Positions 37,181-48,637 of a stretch of 64,000 bases of DNA are shown piece by piece (within the stretch, counting starts at the first letter, position 1; every line of letters starts with the position of its first letter). The DNA lies in contig NZ_QXNY01000002.1 of NCBI RefSeq assembly GCF_003572205.1, positions 124,001-188,000 on the forward strand, in the 5' to 3' direction. The stretch is from Algihabitans albus. Lineage in GTDB: Bacteria > Pseudomonadota > Alphaproteobacteria > Kiloniellales > DSM-21159. The notes beneath the pieces are model-generated. The model was not told where the DNA came from, did not search any database, and saw nothing but the letters and a program-made list of their open reading frames with translations. Both the position numbers and the translations under genes were made by a program.

Positions 37181-38392
37181 ATGACGGAATCCATAGCTCA
37201 GCCCTTCTCGGGAGACCGCAATCCCACAGTCCGCAACGTCGCGGTGCTGGCCGCCTGCATGGCCTTGACGATCAGTTCGCTCAGCCTGCTGATGACCGTT
37301 TCGGCGGTGGTCGGCTACATGCTCGCCGCCGATCCGAAGTTCGCGACCTTCCCCTTGGCTCTGCAGTTTCTGGCGGTGCTCTGCAGCACTATACCGGCCT
37401 CCTTCTTCATGCAGCGCTTCGGCCGCCGGGCCGGTTTCACGCTCGGAGCGTTCTGCGGCCTCGTGGGGAGTCTGATCTCCGCTGCCGCGGTTTGGTACGG
37501 CAGTTTCGTGCTGCTCTGCGTTGGCTCCGGGTTTTTGGGCGTGATGGCGGTGCACGGCGGCTTCTATCGCTTCGCCGCCGCGGACACGGCCAGCCCCGGC
37601 TTTCGACCCAAGGCCATCTCTCTGGTCATGGCCGGTGGCGTCGGGGCGGCGGTTCTGGGGCCGGAGCTGGCAAAGCACACACGCGATCTCTTTGAGCCGC
37701 TGCTGTTCTTCGGCGGGTTTCTGGCGATCGCGGTTCTGAACCTTCTTGTGATGGCGTTGCTCCAGTTGATCCGCATCCCGACGCCCGTCCGTGCGGCGGG
37801 CGGTGCTAGCGGGCGGCCCTTGCTGGAGATTGCCAGTCAGCCGGCCTTTATCGTCGCGGTCCTCGCCGCCATGGTCGGCTACGGCGCCATGAACCTGATC
37901 ATGGTGCCGACGCCACTGGCGATGCTCGGCTGCGACCATCCTTTCGAAGTTGCGGCCTTCGTGATCCAGCTACACGTACTGGGTATGTACGCGCCCTCCT
38001 TCTTCACCGGCCATTTGATCCAGAAGTTCGGGCACCTGCCGGTTCTCGGACTCGGCGTGCTCCTGATCCTGGGCTGCGTCGGCGTCAATCTGTCGGGCGT
38101 CGAGGTGACCCACTTTTCGGTCGCTTTGATCTTCTTGGGCCTGGGCTGGAACTTCCTCTACATCGGCGGCACCAGCTTGGTGACGGAAACGTACCGGCCC
38201 GAAGAAAAGGCCAAGGTGCAGGCGCTCAACGACACCCTGATCTGGGGCACCGTCGCGATCACGGCCTTTTCGTCCGGCGCCCTCTACAACGGCCTGGGAT
38301 GGGCGGCGGTCAACCTCGCGGTGGTGGTGCCTCTGCTGCTTGTCCTCGCCGCGCTGGCCTGGCTCGGAACGCGCCGGACCGCGACCGCCTGA
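37181..38392 (+). CDS. MFS transporter
   Basis: This 403-residue inner-membrane protein has about twelve hydrophobic helices in two halves, consistent with the major facilitator superfamily. A conserved-type cytoplasmic loop follows helix 2 ([14 protein letters not shown], resembling the MFS motif A). Related alphaproteobacterial proteins are annotated only as MFS or YbfB/Rv-like; the substrate is unknown. It begins 54 bases after the FliL-like gene and ends 211 bases before hppA. Confidence 0.8.
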   Translation: MTESIAQPFSGDRNPTVRNVAVLAACMALTISSLSLLMTVSAVVGYMLAADPKFATFPLALQFLAVLCSTIPASFFMQRFGRRAGFTLGAFCGLVGSLISAAAVWYGSFVLLCVGSGFLGVMAVHGGFYRFAAADTASPGFRPKAISLVMAGGVGAAVLGPELAKHTRDLFEPLLFFGGFLAIAVLNLLVMALLQLIRIPTPVRAAGGASGRPLLEIASQPAFIVAVLAAMVGYGAMNLIMVPTPLAMLGCDHPFEVAAFVIQLHVLGMYAPSFFTGHLIQKFGHLPVLGLGVLLILGCVGVNLSGVEVTHFSVALIFLGLGWNFLYIGGTSLVTETYRPEEKAKVQALNDTLIWGTVAITAFSSGALYNGLGWAAVNLAVVVPLLLVLAALAWLGTRRTATA

Positions 38393-38603
38393 AGGTCCTG
38401 GACAAACACTGCCGTTTCGCTGGTATCTCCCCGGTTTCTTTGACTCTGTTGCCATAACGAGGCACTTCTGCCATGGTCCGCGCGCCTCGTTTCGGAGCGG
38501 GGCGCACTGGGTATTTCACACCACTTTCGAGTGTCCGCGTGACCGTCCGAACGATGGTTGGAAAGCGTGGGCAGTCGGTTCGGGCAAACGGGGGAAGCGT
38601 CTC

Positions 38604-40715
<2,112 letters not shown>

Positions 40716-40738
40716 CGAGTGGCAGGTAAAACGACGAA

Positions 40739-40767
40739 GGGCCCGGAGATCTCTCCGGGCCCTTTTT
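40739..40767 (+). terminator. Intrinsic terminator after hppA
   Basis: A near-perfect palindrome of 11 pairs (40739-40749 with 40752-40762) is followed by TTTTT, 24 bases past the hppA stop. The minus strand carries only a weak T-rich stretch, so its use for bamE, which converges here, is uncertain. Confidence 0.88.
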
Positions 40768-40822
40768 CGTTTGCGCGGCGCCGAGCCAGGGGTGGCCGAA
40801 CGCCCCTCCTGGATGCAGGGTT

Positions 40823-41281
40823 CTACTCCCCCGTCGATCCGGGGAAGCGGCCTAGGTTGCCGAACAGTTGCTGCAGGACCGTCAGTTCCCGGCCCTCGGT
40901 CGGGGTTTCCCGATCGACCAGATCGACGCTGCGGCCGTCCTCGATGGTGTTCAGGCGGGTTTCCTGAACCAGTCCGCGCTCGTCGAAGGTGACGATCAGC
41001 ACACTGCGGTCGGTGACGTCGGGCCGGAGGAACGCGAACTGTTCCTGGCGCTGACCGATGTAGTACCAGGTGCGATCCTGGAAGCTGGAGAGAGTCGAAG
41101 GCGTCCCCAGGATCCGAACCACGTCGTCACGGGTCGACAGACCCGGCTGGATCTCAACCACTTGCTCGACATCCGGCAGGTTGCCGCGCACGTCGACGCG
41201 CTCCGCGCAGCCGGCGAGCAGAAAAGCGGCTGTGCCGGCGAACAGCAGCCGGCGAAGATGAGGTAACGTAAACTCGAACAT
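40823..41281 (-). CDS. bamE: Outer membrane protein assembly factor BamE
   Basis: This 152-residue lipoprotein belongs to the BamE/SmpA/OmlA family, which helps the BAM complex insert outer-membrane proteins. A lipobox LLAGC (Cys25) follows the signal helix. The mature domain has IQPGLSTRDDVVRILGTPS and DRTWYYIGQRQEQFAFLRPDV, characteristic of the SmpA fold. I chose the ATG at 41281 that gives the signal sequence; the open frame extends to 41428. It is divergent from the CBP3-type chaperone gene, as in other alphaproteobacteria. Confidence 0.92.
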   Translation of the reverse strand: MFEFTLPHLRRLLFAGTAAFLLAGCAERVDVRGNLPDVEQVVEIQPGLSTRDDVVRILGTPSTLSSFQDRTWYYIGQRQEQFAFLRPDVTDRSVLIVTFDERGLVQETRLNTIEDGRSVDLVDRETPTEGRELTVLQQLFGNLGRFPGSTGE

Positions 41282-41402
41282 GGTCTTTACATCCGTCCTG
41301 GCAACGTCGCCTTGACCTCTGGCCGGAATCTGCCATTTGACGGTCAACGGTCCGGGGCGACTCTCTAAATAATGCCGAAGCCCCACGAAAGGCGAGGCGA
41401 TT

Positions 41403-42008
41403 GTGCTGACACGACTGTTTAGCCGCAACCCCTTGAAGACTCCCGGCGACCGCCGCGGGGACGAGGCGGCGCGTGCTCTCTACGATACGATCGTGATCCA
41501 GGCGCGCCAGCCTGGATTCTATACGGATATGGCGATTCCGGACAGCGTCGACGGCCGCTTCGAGCTCCTCGCGCTGCATTCCTTCCTCGTTTTTCATCGC
41601 TTGAAGCAGGATCGCAGCGCAACCGAGGATTTGTCGCAACGCCTGTTCGATATCATGGCTTTCCATCTCGACCAGTCGGTTCGGAACAGTGGTGCGGGCG
41701 ATCACGGCAGCGCAACGCGCCTCAAGGCCATGGGCGAGGCTTTGATGGGCCGCTACCGGGCCTACGAGCAAGCGCTGGCTGCGCGGGAGCCCTCGGATCT
41801 GGAGGCTGCGCTGACCCGTAATCTCTACGGCAGCGGTGACCAGCCCAGCCCCTTGCAGATCCAAGGCATGGCAGCCTATCTGCGACGGGAGAAACGGGAT
41901 CTGTCGGATCAGGCGATTGCCGAGCTTCTCGTCGGCCGGATCGTCTTCGGCCCCCCGCCTTCGGTGGAGGAGGCATCCTCCGAAACTGCGGTCACCGAGA
42001 TCGGCTGA
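41403..42008 (+). CDS. Ubiquinol-cytochrome c chaperone family protein (CBP3/UQCC1-like)
   Basis: This 201-residue protein matches the ubiquinol-cytochrome c chaperone family, whose mitochondrial members CBP3/UQCC1 assist cytochrome b maturation in complex III. Typical segments are ALYDTIVIQARQPGFYTDMAIPDSVDGRFELL, then SQRLFDIMAFHLDQSVRNSGAGD, and MGRYRAYEQAL. The start is a GTG at 41403. It sits between divergent bamE and the YceD gene, the standard class order. The role in assembling cytochrome bc1 is inferred from the family. Confidence 0.88.
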   Translation: MLTRLFSRNPLKTPGDRRGDEAARALYDTIVIQARQPGFYTDMAIPDSVDGRFELLALHSFLVFHRLKQDRSATEDLSQRLFDIMAFHLDQSVRNSGAGDHGSATRLKAMGEALMGRYRAYEQALAAREPSDLEAALTRNLYGSGDQPSPLQIQGMAAYLRREKRDLSDQAIAELLVGRIVFGPPPSVEEASSETAVTEIG

Positions 42009-42071
42009 AAGACGCCGCTTAAGGGCCGGTTAGAGAGCTTCGGTCGCGGCCGGGAATGGAAGGAAACGACC

Positions 42072-42713
42072 ATGCGGAAGGGGAGTCAGGGCCTGGCCGA
42101 AGGCAGGCTGCGCGGGCCGGATCCGGAGTTTTCGCGCCCCTTTGCGCTGGACAAGCTCGGGGCGCAGACGGCCCTCGTCGAAATCGAGGCGAAACCCCTG
42201 GAACGCGCGGCCCTGGCGGTACGTTTCGATCTGAAGAGTCTGGACCGCCTGAGCGCGGATCTTCAGGTGAATCGGGTCGGGGCCGGGTTGGTCCGCGTTG
42301 CCGGCCGTTTGCGGTCAGAGGGCGCGCAGGTCTGCGTGGTGAGCTTGGAGCCGGTGCCTTTCGCTCTCGAATTGCCGGTTTCCTTGAGCTTCGCGACGGA
42401 GTCTCAGCTTCAGGATGCCGGGGAGGTCCTGGTCGATGCCGAGGGCGACGATCCGCCGGAGCCGATCGAGCATGGAGCGATCGATCTGGGGGAAGCGATG
42501 GCGCAGACTTTGGCGGTCGCGCTCGATCCCTTTCCGCGCGCGGCGGAGGCTGTGTTGAACCGAAGCGAGTTCGGGCCCGATGGCGCTCCGGACGCGCAAC
42601 AGACCGATGGAGCGGGCGCTGCCGCTTCGTCGAATCGGGAGATCTCTCCCTTCGCGGTGCTTGAACAGCTCCGACCGGGACGGGCGGGAAGAGGTGAGGG
42701 GCGTAAGAGGTAG
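42072..42713 (+). CDS. YceD (DUF177) family protein
   Basis: This 213-residue protein belongs to the DUF177/YceD family, almost always encoded just before rpmF and linked to 23S rRNA accumulation or ribosome assembly. Visible family patterns are FDLKSLDRLSADLQV, a LELPVSLSF strand and the acidic EPIEHGAIDLGEAMAQTLAVALDPFPR block. The first 15 and last 40 residues are low-complexity. It precedes rpmF by 232 bases. Confidence 0.85.
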   Translation: MRKGSQGLAEGRLRGPDPEFSRPFALDKLGAQTALVEIEAKPLERAALAVRFDLKSLDRLSADLQVNRVGAGLVRVAGRLRSEGAQVCVVSLEPVPFALELPVSLSFATESQLQDAGEVLVDAEGDDPPEPIEHGAIDLGEAMAQTLAVALDPFPRAAEAVLNRSEFGPDGAPDAQQTDGAGAAASSNREISPFAVLEQLRPGRAGRGEGRKR

Positions 42714-42945
42714 CTTGTGACAAAGACGCCGCGCGCGAGGCCGGCGCCCTTGCCGCTCCCTTTCGTTTTGGGCTAAGAGGGGCTGGAATGCCAGCGTCCC
42801 CTAGGGGTGCTGGGTGTGTAAAGCGCAGGGTCCGGGGCTTCGGGGTGGGGCGGTCTTGACGCCCGGCCGCGCTGCTTTTTTGTACCAAGGGCATGTTCTC
42901 GAGAGGGAGCACAGTTCGACCTTGCAAGAATAAGGATGTAGAAAG

Positions 42946-43131
42946 ATGGCTGTACCCAAGAAGAAGGTGTCGAAGTCGCGCCGCGATATGCGCCGCGCCC
43001 ACGACGCATTGAAGACCCCGAGTTATGTCGAAGACCAGGATAGCGGCGAGTTGCGTCGCCCGCATCATATCGACCTGAAGACCGGGATGTATCGCGGTCG
43101 TCAGATCCTAGAGCCAAAGGACGAGTTCTAA
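42946..43131 (+). CDS. rpmF: 50S ribosomal protein L32
   Basis: This 61-residue zinc-free L32 starts [22 protein letters not shown], the conserved alphaproteobacterial form without the C-x2-C ribbons, and contains [22 protein letters not shown]-type stretch (aaggatgtagaaag) precedes the start. It lies between the YceD gene and plsX, the widely conserved yceD-rpmF-plsX-fabH order. Confidence 0.98.
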   Translation: MAVPKKKVSKSRRDMRRAHDALKTPSYVEDQDSGELRRPHHIDLKTGMYRGRQILEPKDEF

Positions 43132-43178
43132 GTCGCCGCCGTCGGGTTCGCCTGCGGCACTTGGAACCTATAGAGGCT

Positions 43179-44228
43179 GTGAGCGCTCGTTTAGTCATCG
43201 CGTTGGACGCCATGGGAGGCGATCACGCGCCGGCCGTTGTGATACGGGGCGCGAATATGGCCTTGCGCCGTAAGCCCGACCTGGATTTCGTCTTCTATGG
43301 ACGCGAAGAGCAGATCCGCCCGCTTCTGAACAAGTTGAAGAAGCTGAAGAAGGTCTCGCGGATCGTTCATACCGATGAGGTCGTCGATTCGAACGAGCGT
43401 GCGTCGGTGGCCCTGCGGAGCGGCCGCAACTCCTCGATGCGGCTGGCGATCAACGCCGTGAGAGACGGCGAGGCGGATGCCTGCGTTTCGGCCGGCAACA
43501 CCGGCGCCTTGATGGCGATGGCCAAGTTCGCCTTGAAGATGGTGCAAGGGATTGACCGTCCCGCCATGGCCTCCTTCTTCCCGACGCTGCGCGGCGAGTC
43601 GGTGATGCTGGACCTGGGCGCCAATGTTGCCTGCGACGCCGAAAACCTGGTCGAGTTCACGGTTATGGGCAACGCATTCATCCGTTCGGTCCTGGGACTG
43701 CAGGAGCCGAGCTTCGGACTGCTGAACGTCGGCTCGGAGGAGCAGAAGGGGCACGAGGAACTGCGGGAGGCGGCCGCTATCCTGCGCGAGGTCAATCTGC
43801 CGGGCCGCTTCTACGGCTTCGTCGAGGGCGATGACATCGCCACCGGTACGACGGATGTCGTGGTGACGGACGGCTTTTCCGGCAATGTCGCGCTGAAGAC
43901 CGCGGAGGGGACCGTAAAACTCTATACCGAGTTTCTCCGCCGCACCTTCCGATCCTCGCCGCTCGCCCAGTTGGGCTACCTTCTGGCCAAGCCGGCGATG
44001 CGTAAGTTGCGCAAGCGCGTGGACCCCCGCCGCTACAACGGCGCCGTCCTGCTGGGCCTGAACGGCATTGCCGTGAAAAGCCATGGAGGAAGCGATGCGC
44101 TAGGTTTCGCGCATGCTGTTACACTTGCTGTCGATTTGGCGCGCCATCGCTTCATCGATTCGATTCGTGCCGATATCGGAAAACTCGACCGTCGCTCTTC
44201 CAGTCCCGCCCAGGCTGCAGCCGTCTAA
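43179..44228 (+). CDS. plsX: Phosphate acyltransferase PlsX
   Basis: This 349-residue enzyme makes acyl-phosphate from acyl-ACP for phospholipid synthesis. Conserved parts are VIALDAMGGDHAPAVVIRGA, SVALRSGRNSSMRLAINAV, SAGNTGALMAMAKFALK and VVTDGFSGNVALKTAEGT. The start is uncertain: a GTG at 43179 has AGAGG just upstream, and a TTG at 43161 would add six residues. It precedes fabH by 33 bases. Confidence 0.95.
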   Translation: MSARLVIALDAMGGDHAPAVVIRGANMALRRKPDLDFVFYGREEQIRPLLNKLKKLKKVSRIVHTDEVVDSNERASVALRSGRNSSMRLAINAVRDGEADACVSAGNTGALMAMAKFALKMVQGIDRPAMASFFPTLRGESVMLDLGANVACDAENLVEFTVMGNAFIRSVLGLQEPSFGLLNVGSEEQKGHEELREAAAILREVNLPGRFYGFVEGDDIATGTTDVVVTDGFSGNVALKTAEGTVKLYTEFLRRTFRSSPLAQLGYLLAKPAMRKLRKRVDPRRYNGAVLLGLNGIAVKSHGGSDALGFAHAVTLAVDLARHRFIDSIRADIGKLDRRSSSPAQAAAV

Positions 44229-44261
44229 ACCGGCTCCGGCCCAAGTTCCCCGGATCCCCTG

Positions 44262-45236
44262 ATGCCCTTGCGTTCGCAAGTGATTGGACACGGCGCCTAT
44301 CTGCCGGAGACCGTTTGGACCAACGACGAGCTGGCCCGAAAGGTCGACACTTCGGACGACTGGATCGTCAAGCGTACCGGCATTCGTCAGCGCCACATCG
44401 CGGCCGAGGGCGAGCTGACATCCGACCTGGCCGTCGCCGCCTGCCGTCAGGCGCTCGAACGCGCCGGCGTGCCGGCCCAGGCCGTCGATCTGATCGTCTG
44501 CGCCACGGCCACGCCGGACGAGACCTTTCCCGCGACGGCGACCCGGGTACAGGCGCAGCTCGGCACCACCGGCGGCGCCGCCTTCGACGTTCAGGCGGTC
44601 TGCAGCGGCTTCGTCTACGGTTTGGCGGTGGCCGACAACTTCCTGCGTCTGGGCCAGGCCAAGACGGCCTTGGTCGTCGGCGCAGAAACCTTCAGCCGTA
44701 TTCTCGATTGGGACGACCGTGGGACCTGTGTGCTCTTCGGCGACGGCGCCGGCGCCGTTTTGCTGCGGGCCGAACCCGGTCAAGGCGGCAACGACGACCG
44801 TGGCATCCTCTCGACCCATCTCTACTCCGACGGCCGGCACCACGACGCGCTTTACGTCGACGGAGGGCCGTCTTCGACCCAGACCACAGGACATCTGCGG
44901 ATGGAGGGACGAGAGGTGTTCCGGCATGCCGTCGTTCGCATGGCCGAAGCGATCGATGCCGCCTTGGAGGCGAACGCGCTCACGCCCGGCGATATCGACT
45001 GGCTGGTGCCGCATCAGGCCAACGTCCGCATCATCGAGGCGATGGCCAAGCGGCTGAACCTTCCGATGGATCAAGTCGTGGTCACGGTCGACAAACACGC
45101 CAACACCTCGGCCGCTTCGATCCCGCTGGCGCTTGACGAGGCTGCCGGCGACGGCCGCCTGCAGCCCAGCGATCTACTGTTGCTTGAGGCCATGGGCGGC
45201 GGTTTCACCTGGGGATCGGCGATTCTGCGTTGGTAG
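44262..45236 (+). CDS. fabH: 3-oxoacyl-ACP synthase III
   Basis: This 324-residue condensing enzyme starts fatty-acid synthesis from acetyl-CoA and malonyl-ACP. The catalytic Cys114 lies in [13 protein letters not shown], the histidine in [15 protein letters not shown], and the asparagine in [15 protein letters not shown]. The N-terminus [14 protein letters not shown] and [15 protein letters not shown] are typical. It follows plsX and precedes ihfA by 97 bases, an ordinary housekeeping cluster. Confidence 0.96.
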   Translation: MPLRSQVIGHGAYLPETVWTNDELARKVDTSDDWIVKRTGIRQRHIAAEGELTSDLAVAACRQALERAGVPAQAVDLIVCATATPDETFPATATRVQAQLGTTGGAAFDVQAVCSGFVYGLAVADNFLRLGQAKTALVVGAETFSRILDWDDRGTCVLFGDGAGAVLLRAEPGQGGNDDRGILSTHLYSDGRHHDALYVDGGPSSTQTTGHLRMEGREVFRHAVVRMAEAIDAALEANALTPGDIDWLVPHQANVRIIEAMAKRLNLPMDQVVVTVDKHANTSAASIPLALDEAAGDGRLQPSDLLLLEAMGGGFTWGSAILRW

Positions 45237-45333
45237 TTGGCGAGCTTGTCCCGTTCTTTGCACACTTCGCGTGATTGACCGCTTGAACGCTCTCAAGTAA
45301 CCTCTTGTTTCAGCTTATAGAGGAGAGGCGCCG

Positions 45334-45636
45334 ATGAGCGGGTCGACCATTACTCGGGCCGATCTCAGTGAGGCCGTGTACGAAGAGGTTGGCCTATCTC
45401 GAAACGAGTCTGCGGATTTGGTCGAGGCGGTCCTCGACGAGATTTCCTCCGCTCTGGTCGCTGGCGATACCGTGAAGATTTCGTCCTTCGGCAGTTTCTC
45501 CGTACGTCACAAAGGCGAGCGCGTTGGGCGCAATCCCAAGACCGGCGAGGAAGTTCCGATCTTGCCGCGCAGGGTCTTGGTGTTCCGCGCTTCGCATGTG
45601 CTGAAACACAAGATCAACCAAGCCGAACACGGCTAA
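45334..45636 (+). CDS. ihfA: Integration host factor subunit alpha
   Basis: This 100-residue DNA-bending protein is of the HU/IHF family. The family signatures [44 protein letters not shown] and [15 protein letters not shown] are clear; the proline-tipped arm and GRNPKTG motif are the DNA-contact region. AGGAG precedes the ATG (agaggagaggcgccg). It partners with IhfB encoded elsewhere. merR follows 36 bases downstream. Confidence 0.95.
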   Translation: MSGSTITRADLSEAVYEEVGLSRNESADLVEAVLDEISSALVAGDTVKISSFGSFSVRHKGERVGRNPKTGEEVPILPRRVLVFRASHVLKHKINQAEHG

Positions 45637-45672
45637 TTCCTTTCAGTTTAGCAGCGCGGGACCGAGCAACTC

Positions 45673-46134
45673 GTGACCGATCAAGTCGTTTCCGGACGTG
45701 CCACGCGCGAGAGCGATCAGACAACGGGCCAGTCAGGCGGTCGGAGCGGCGGCCGGGCCGGCGGTAAGTCGGCAGACGCCTTTCGCACCATCAGCGAGGT
45801 GTCCGACGAGTTAGACATCCCTCAACATGTCCTGCGTTTCTGGGAAACCAAGTTCAGCCAAGTCCGCCCGCTGAAACGCGGCGGCGGGCGGCGTTACTAC
45901 CGACCGAGCGATATCGGGCTGTTGCGGCGCATTCGGGACCTGCTCTATCGCGAAGGCTACACCATCAAGGGCGTGCAGAAACTGCTGCGCGAGAGCAAGG
46001 GTGAAGCTCTTGCCGCTCCAGCCGAGACGCGAACGGCGCCGGAATTGACCGCCGCGGTTCGTACCGAGTTGACCGGCTTACGCGACGAACTGGCGACCTT
46101 GCGCGATCTTTTGCGCAAGGCGGCTGGAACCTAG
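45673..46134 (+). CDS. MerR-family transcriptional regulator
   Basis: This 153-residue DNA-binding protein has an N-terminal winged helix of the MerR type ([56 protein letters not shown]). The first 35 residues are Gly/Ser/Arg-rich linker. The C-terminus is a short helix with no metal or effector cysteines. It is the usual partner of ihfA at this locus in alphaproteobacteria and its target is unknown. The start is a GTG at 45673. Confidence 0.88.
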   Translation: MTDQVVSGRATRESDQTTGQSGGRSGGRAGGKSADAFRTISEVSDELDIPQHVLRFWETKFSQVRPLKRGGGRRYYRPSDIGLLRRIRDLLYREGYTIKGVQKLLRESKGEALAAPAETRTAPELTAAVRTELTGLRDELATLRDLLRKAAGT

Positions 46135-46460
46135 AGTCTGAATCGCCCAGAGCGATTCTGCTCTTTCCTGTATTTCGAGAGCGAGTCACGTCCTAGAGCA
46201 GCATCGCCCTAGATGGACTCGCTCTGGCGATCCCACCAGGACGTGAAAATCCTACTCTCAGCATCAGGTTAGAGGGCGATTCACGTCTCAGGCGGAAGCG
46301 AAGCGCTTCCGCCTGAGACGATCGCGCTCTAGGACGGCCCTGGCGAGGCGGTCTGGCGGACGTTGGACAAGGCTCGTGTTGTCAGCCGTAGCCGCGACCG
46401 CTATATAGCGGTCCTCGCGTCAGGCCGCCTTTCCAGGAGCGGTTCATCCGGCCGAGAGTT
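46135..46460. repeat. Palindrome-rich intergenic region upstream of tRNA-Pro
   Basis: No gene is visible in this 326-base stretch. Instead it holds nested inverted repeats: GAATCGC/GCGATTC (46140-46146, 46152-46158), a perfect 10-base pair (46178-46187 with 46216-46225), TCACGTCCT/AGGACGTGA (46186-46194, 46238-46246) and a perfect 17-base hairpin with a three-base AAG loop (46284-46300 with 46304-46320). Segments of the type GAGCGATTCACGTC recur. This looks like a REP-like palindromic repeat block and may also act as the merR transcript end; no T-run follows the large hairpin. Confidence 0.75.
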
Positions 46461-46537
46461 CGGGACGTAGCGCAGCCTGGTAGCGCACCAGTCTGGGGGA
46501 CTGGGGGTCGCAGGTTCGAATCCTGCCGTCCCGACCA
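46461..46537 (+). tRNA. tRNA-Pro (anticodon GGG)
   Basis: The 77-base cloverleaf is complete. The acceptor stem CGGGACG pairs with CGTCCCG, the D-arm is GCGC...GCGC, and the anticodon stem CCAGT/ACTGG holds the loop CTGGGGG with anticodon GGG. The T-arm GCAGG-TTCGAAT-CCTGC follows, and the 3' end A-CCA is encoded. It reads CCC codons (and CCU by wobble). A T-rich stretch follows but no clear terminator hairpin. Confidence 0.97.
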
Positions 46538-46570
46538 TTTCGCATTGATTTTTATTCTTAAAAAAATTCG

Positions 46571-46843
46571 TTAATTATTTGTTTTTTCGTATTTTTCGAC
46601 CAAGTTGCGTCCTGCCAGAGTCAGGCGGCAGACCAGCCAATCCGGTTTGATCGGGTTTTCGAACCAGGGCTCCGCCCAGCCCCGCTCGATACAGCTTCGG
46701 ATCGTACTGCCGGGGTAGCGCTGACCCCGGTCGTCGAACAAGGGCAGCTTTCCGCCCGGTTGGCCGAGGCCGCGCCGCAGGTAGGCCCGCTGGGCCGCTG
46801 TCGGGCTTCTTCGTCCGCCTGCACCGCTTCGCATTGCCGCCAT
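46571..46843 (-). CDS. Small uncharacterised protein
   Basis: This 90-residue protein is probably real. Its composition is protein-like (LRRGLGQPGGKLPLFDDRGQ, IRSCIERGWAEPWFENPI, LVCRLTLAGRNLVEKYEK) and the frame is uninterrupted in a region otherwise short of ORFs. The C-terminal pattern resembles a winged-helix edge (TLAGRNLVEKYE), as in small regulators of DUF type. It starts at an ATG 90 bases from divergent cutA and ends 34 bases from tRNA-Pro. I recognise similar proteins in Rhodospirillales but no function. Confidence 0.6.
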   Translation of the reverse strand: MAAMRSGAGGRRSPTAAQRAYLRRGLGQPGGKLPLFDDRGQRYPGSTIRSCIERGWAEPWFENPIKPDWLVCRLTLAGRNLVEKYEKTNN

Positions 46844-46932
46844 CCCAGCACCCCTGACCCTAGGGTAGCCGCGTCTCCCTCGATGCGCCAGCGAGCGATA
46901 CCTTTAAAGTCTCACACCTCGAGACCTCAGCG

Positions 46933-47319
46933 ATGGATCGGAAAGCAATGACTTACAAGCTGCTCTACGTGACGGCCGAGACAGCCGGCGAGGCCAAGGC
47001 GATCGGCGGAGCTCTGGTCGCGGCGCGACTGGCTGCCTGCGCCAACGTGATCGAGGGAATGACCCCGATCTTCTGGTGGAACGGGCAGGTGCAGGAAGGT
47101 TCGGAGGCGGTCCTGATCGCGAAAACCCGCACCGATCTGGTGCCGGCGGCGACACGGCTGATCGTCGAGGCTCACAGCTACGAACTGCCCTGCGTGGTCG
47201 CGCTGCCGATCGAGGCCGGTCACCAGCCTTTCCTCGATTGGATCGGTCGTGAGACGGAGGCAGCCGGCTCGTCGCGCCCCGGCGCGGATCCGAGCAGCAC
47301 TGCAGGCGGCGGTCCCTGA
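46933..47319 (+). CDS. cutA: Divalent-cation tolerance protein CutA
   Basis: This 128-residue trimeric PII-like protein is linked to copper tolerance. Conserved pieces are VTAETAGEAKAIGGALVAARLAACANV and WWNGQVQEGSEAVLIAKTR, followed by HSYELPCVVALPIEAG. The start may be ATG 46933 or 46948. The last 20 residues form a low-complexity Ser/Gly tail. It precedes the MFS gene by 88 bases. Confidence 0.92.
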   Translation: MDRKAMTYKLLYVTAETAGEAKAIGGALVAARLAACANVIEGMTPIFWWNGQVQEGSEAVLIAKTRTDLVPAATRLIVEAHSYELPCVVALPIEAGHQPFLDWIGRETEAAGSSRPGADPSSTAGGGP

Positions 47320-47407
47320 CGGCAAGCCAGCCATGCGAGGCCCAGCCTTGCTCCGGCCGGGCGCGCGCGGCAAGGTGCGGACGATTCCTCGGTCATAGGC
47401 GAAGTCC

Positions 47408-48613
47408 ATGTCTGCGCCCTCCGCCCGGTTGTCGCTGATCTTCAGCTGTCTGGGTCACCTCTACGTCCACCTCTTCACGGCCTTCTACTTCGTGATCGTG
47501 CTGTCGCTGGAAGAGGTCTGGAGCCTGCCCTACCACGAGCTGATCGAGCTATGGGCGCTCGGCGCGCTCCTCGTCGGTCTGGCGGCTCTGCCTGCCGGTT
47601 GGCTGGGCGACCGCTGGTCGGCCCGGGGCATGATGGTGGTCTACTTCCTGGGAATGGGCGCGTCCGCCATCGTCTGCGGCCTGGTCGACCAGCCGACGGC
47701 CCTGCTCATCGGCCTGGCGGCGATCGGCCTCTTTGCCTCGATCTACCATCCGGTGGGGATCGCCTGGCTGGTCAAGTCGGCGGCCAAGCGCGGCAAGGCT
47801 CTCGGCATCAACGGTGTGTTCGGTGCCGTCGGCGTGGCTTCGGCGGGACTGGTGGCCGGAGCCCTGATCGATCTCTTTTCCTGGCGGGCGGCCTTCATCG
47901 TGCCCGGCCTCTTCAGTGTCGCGACCGGACTTCTGCTCTGGATCGCCATCGCACGGGGGCTGGTGGCCGAGGGCGCCGGCGATACGGTCGCCCACAAGCC
48001 CTCCGGGCGCGGTGAGCTGCTTCGCGTGTTTCTGGTCCTGGTACTCACGATGACCGTGATGGGGCTGCTGTTCCAGGCGACGCAGGCCGCCTTGCCGAAA
48101 GTCTTCGACCTGCGGCTCCGCGATATGGTGGGCGAGGGGGCCTTCGGTATCGGTGCCGTGGTGGCGGCGGTCTACACCGTCGGCGGCGTGATGCAGATCC
48201 TCGGCGGCTACATGGCCGACCGGCTGCCCTTGAAGCCGCTCTACATCGGCGCATTCCTTCTGCAGGTTCCGGTGTTGGTCGCGATCGGGCTGTTGGGTGG
48301 ACTGCCGCTCGTCTTGGCCGCGGCGCTCACGGTTCTGCTCTCGACGGCCGCGCTTCCGGCCGAGAACATGCTGCTTGCCCGCTACACGCCGGAGCGCCAC
48401 AGGAGCCTCGCTTACGGCGCCAAGTTCGTACTTGCCTTCGGCACCGCGCCAGCGGCGATCTGGGCCGTTGCGGAAATCAAACAGGTCACGGACGAGTTTA
48501 CCTGGCTCTTCGTTCTGGCCGCCGCCCTGGCGCTGATTGCGACGCTGGCGGCGGTCTTCTTGCCAAGCGATCGCGAAGCCGAAACCGCGGTCGCGCCACA
48601 GCCGGCCGAATAA
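47408..48613 (+). CDS. MFS transporter
   Basis: This 401-residue protein has about twelve membrane helices and a conserved loop after helix 2 (GDRWSARGMMVVYF, MFS motif A-like). Helices 5-6 show VKSAAKRGKALGINGVFGAVG. The overall pattern is that of efflux-type facilitators such as fosmidomycin-resistance proteins, but the substrate is unknown. It lies between cutA and a VOC protein gene in the same direction. Confidence 0.82.
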   Translation: MSAPSARLSLIFSCLGHLYVHLFTAFYFVIVLSLEEVWSLPYHELIELWALGALLVGLAALPAGWLGDRWSARGMMVVYFLGMGASAIVCGLVDQPTALLIGLAAIGLFASIYHPVGIAWLVKSAAKRGKALGINGVFGAVGVASAGLVAGALIDLFSWRAAFIVPGLFSVATGLLLWIAIARGLVAEGAGDTVAHKPSGRGELLRVFLVLVLTMTVMGLLFQATQAALPKVFDLRLRDMVGEGAFGIGAVVAAVYTVGGVMQILGGYMADRLPLKPLYIGAFLLQVPVLVAIGLLGGLPLVLAAALTVLLSTAALPAENMLLARYTPERHRSLAYGAKFVLAFGTAPAAIWAVAEIKQVTDEFTWLFVLAAALALIATLAAVFLPSDREAETAVAPQPAE

Positions 48614-48637
48614 CCGAGAAAGTAAGGGGAGAGTGCA

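Noticed and set aside
46461-46537. tRNA-Pro as an integration site for a genomic island
   Set aside because: No integrase gene and no repeat of the tRNA 3' end were noticed downstream; the flanking genes look resident.
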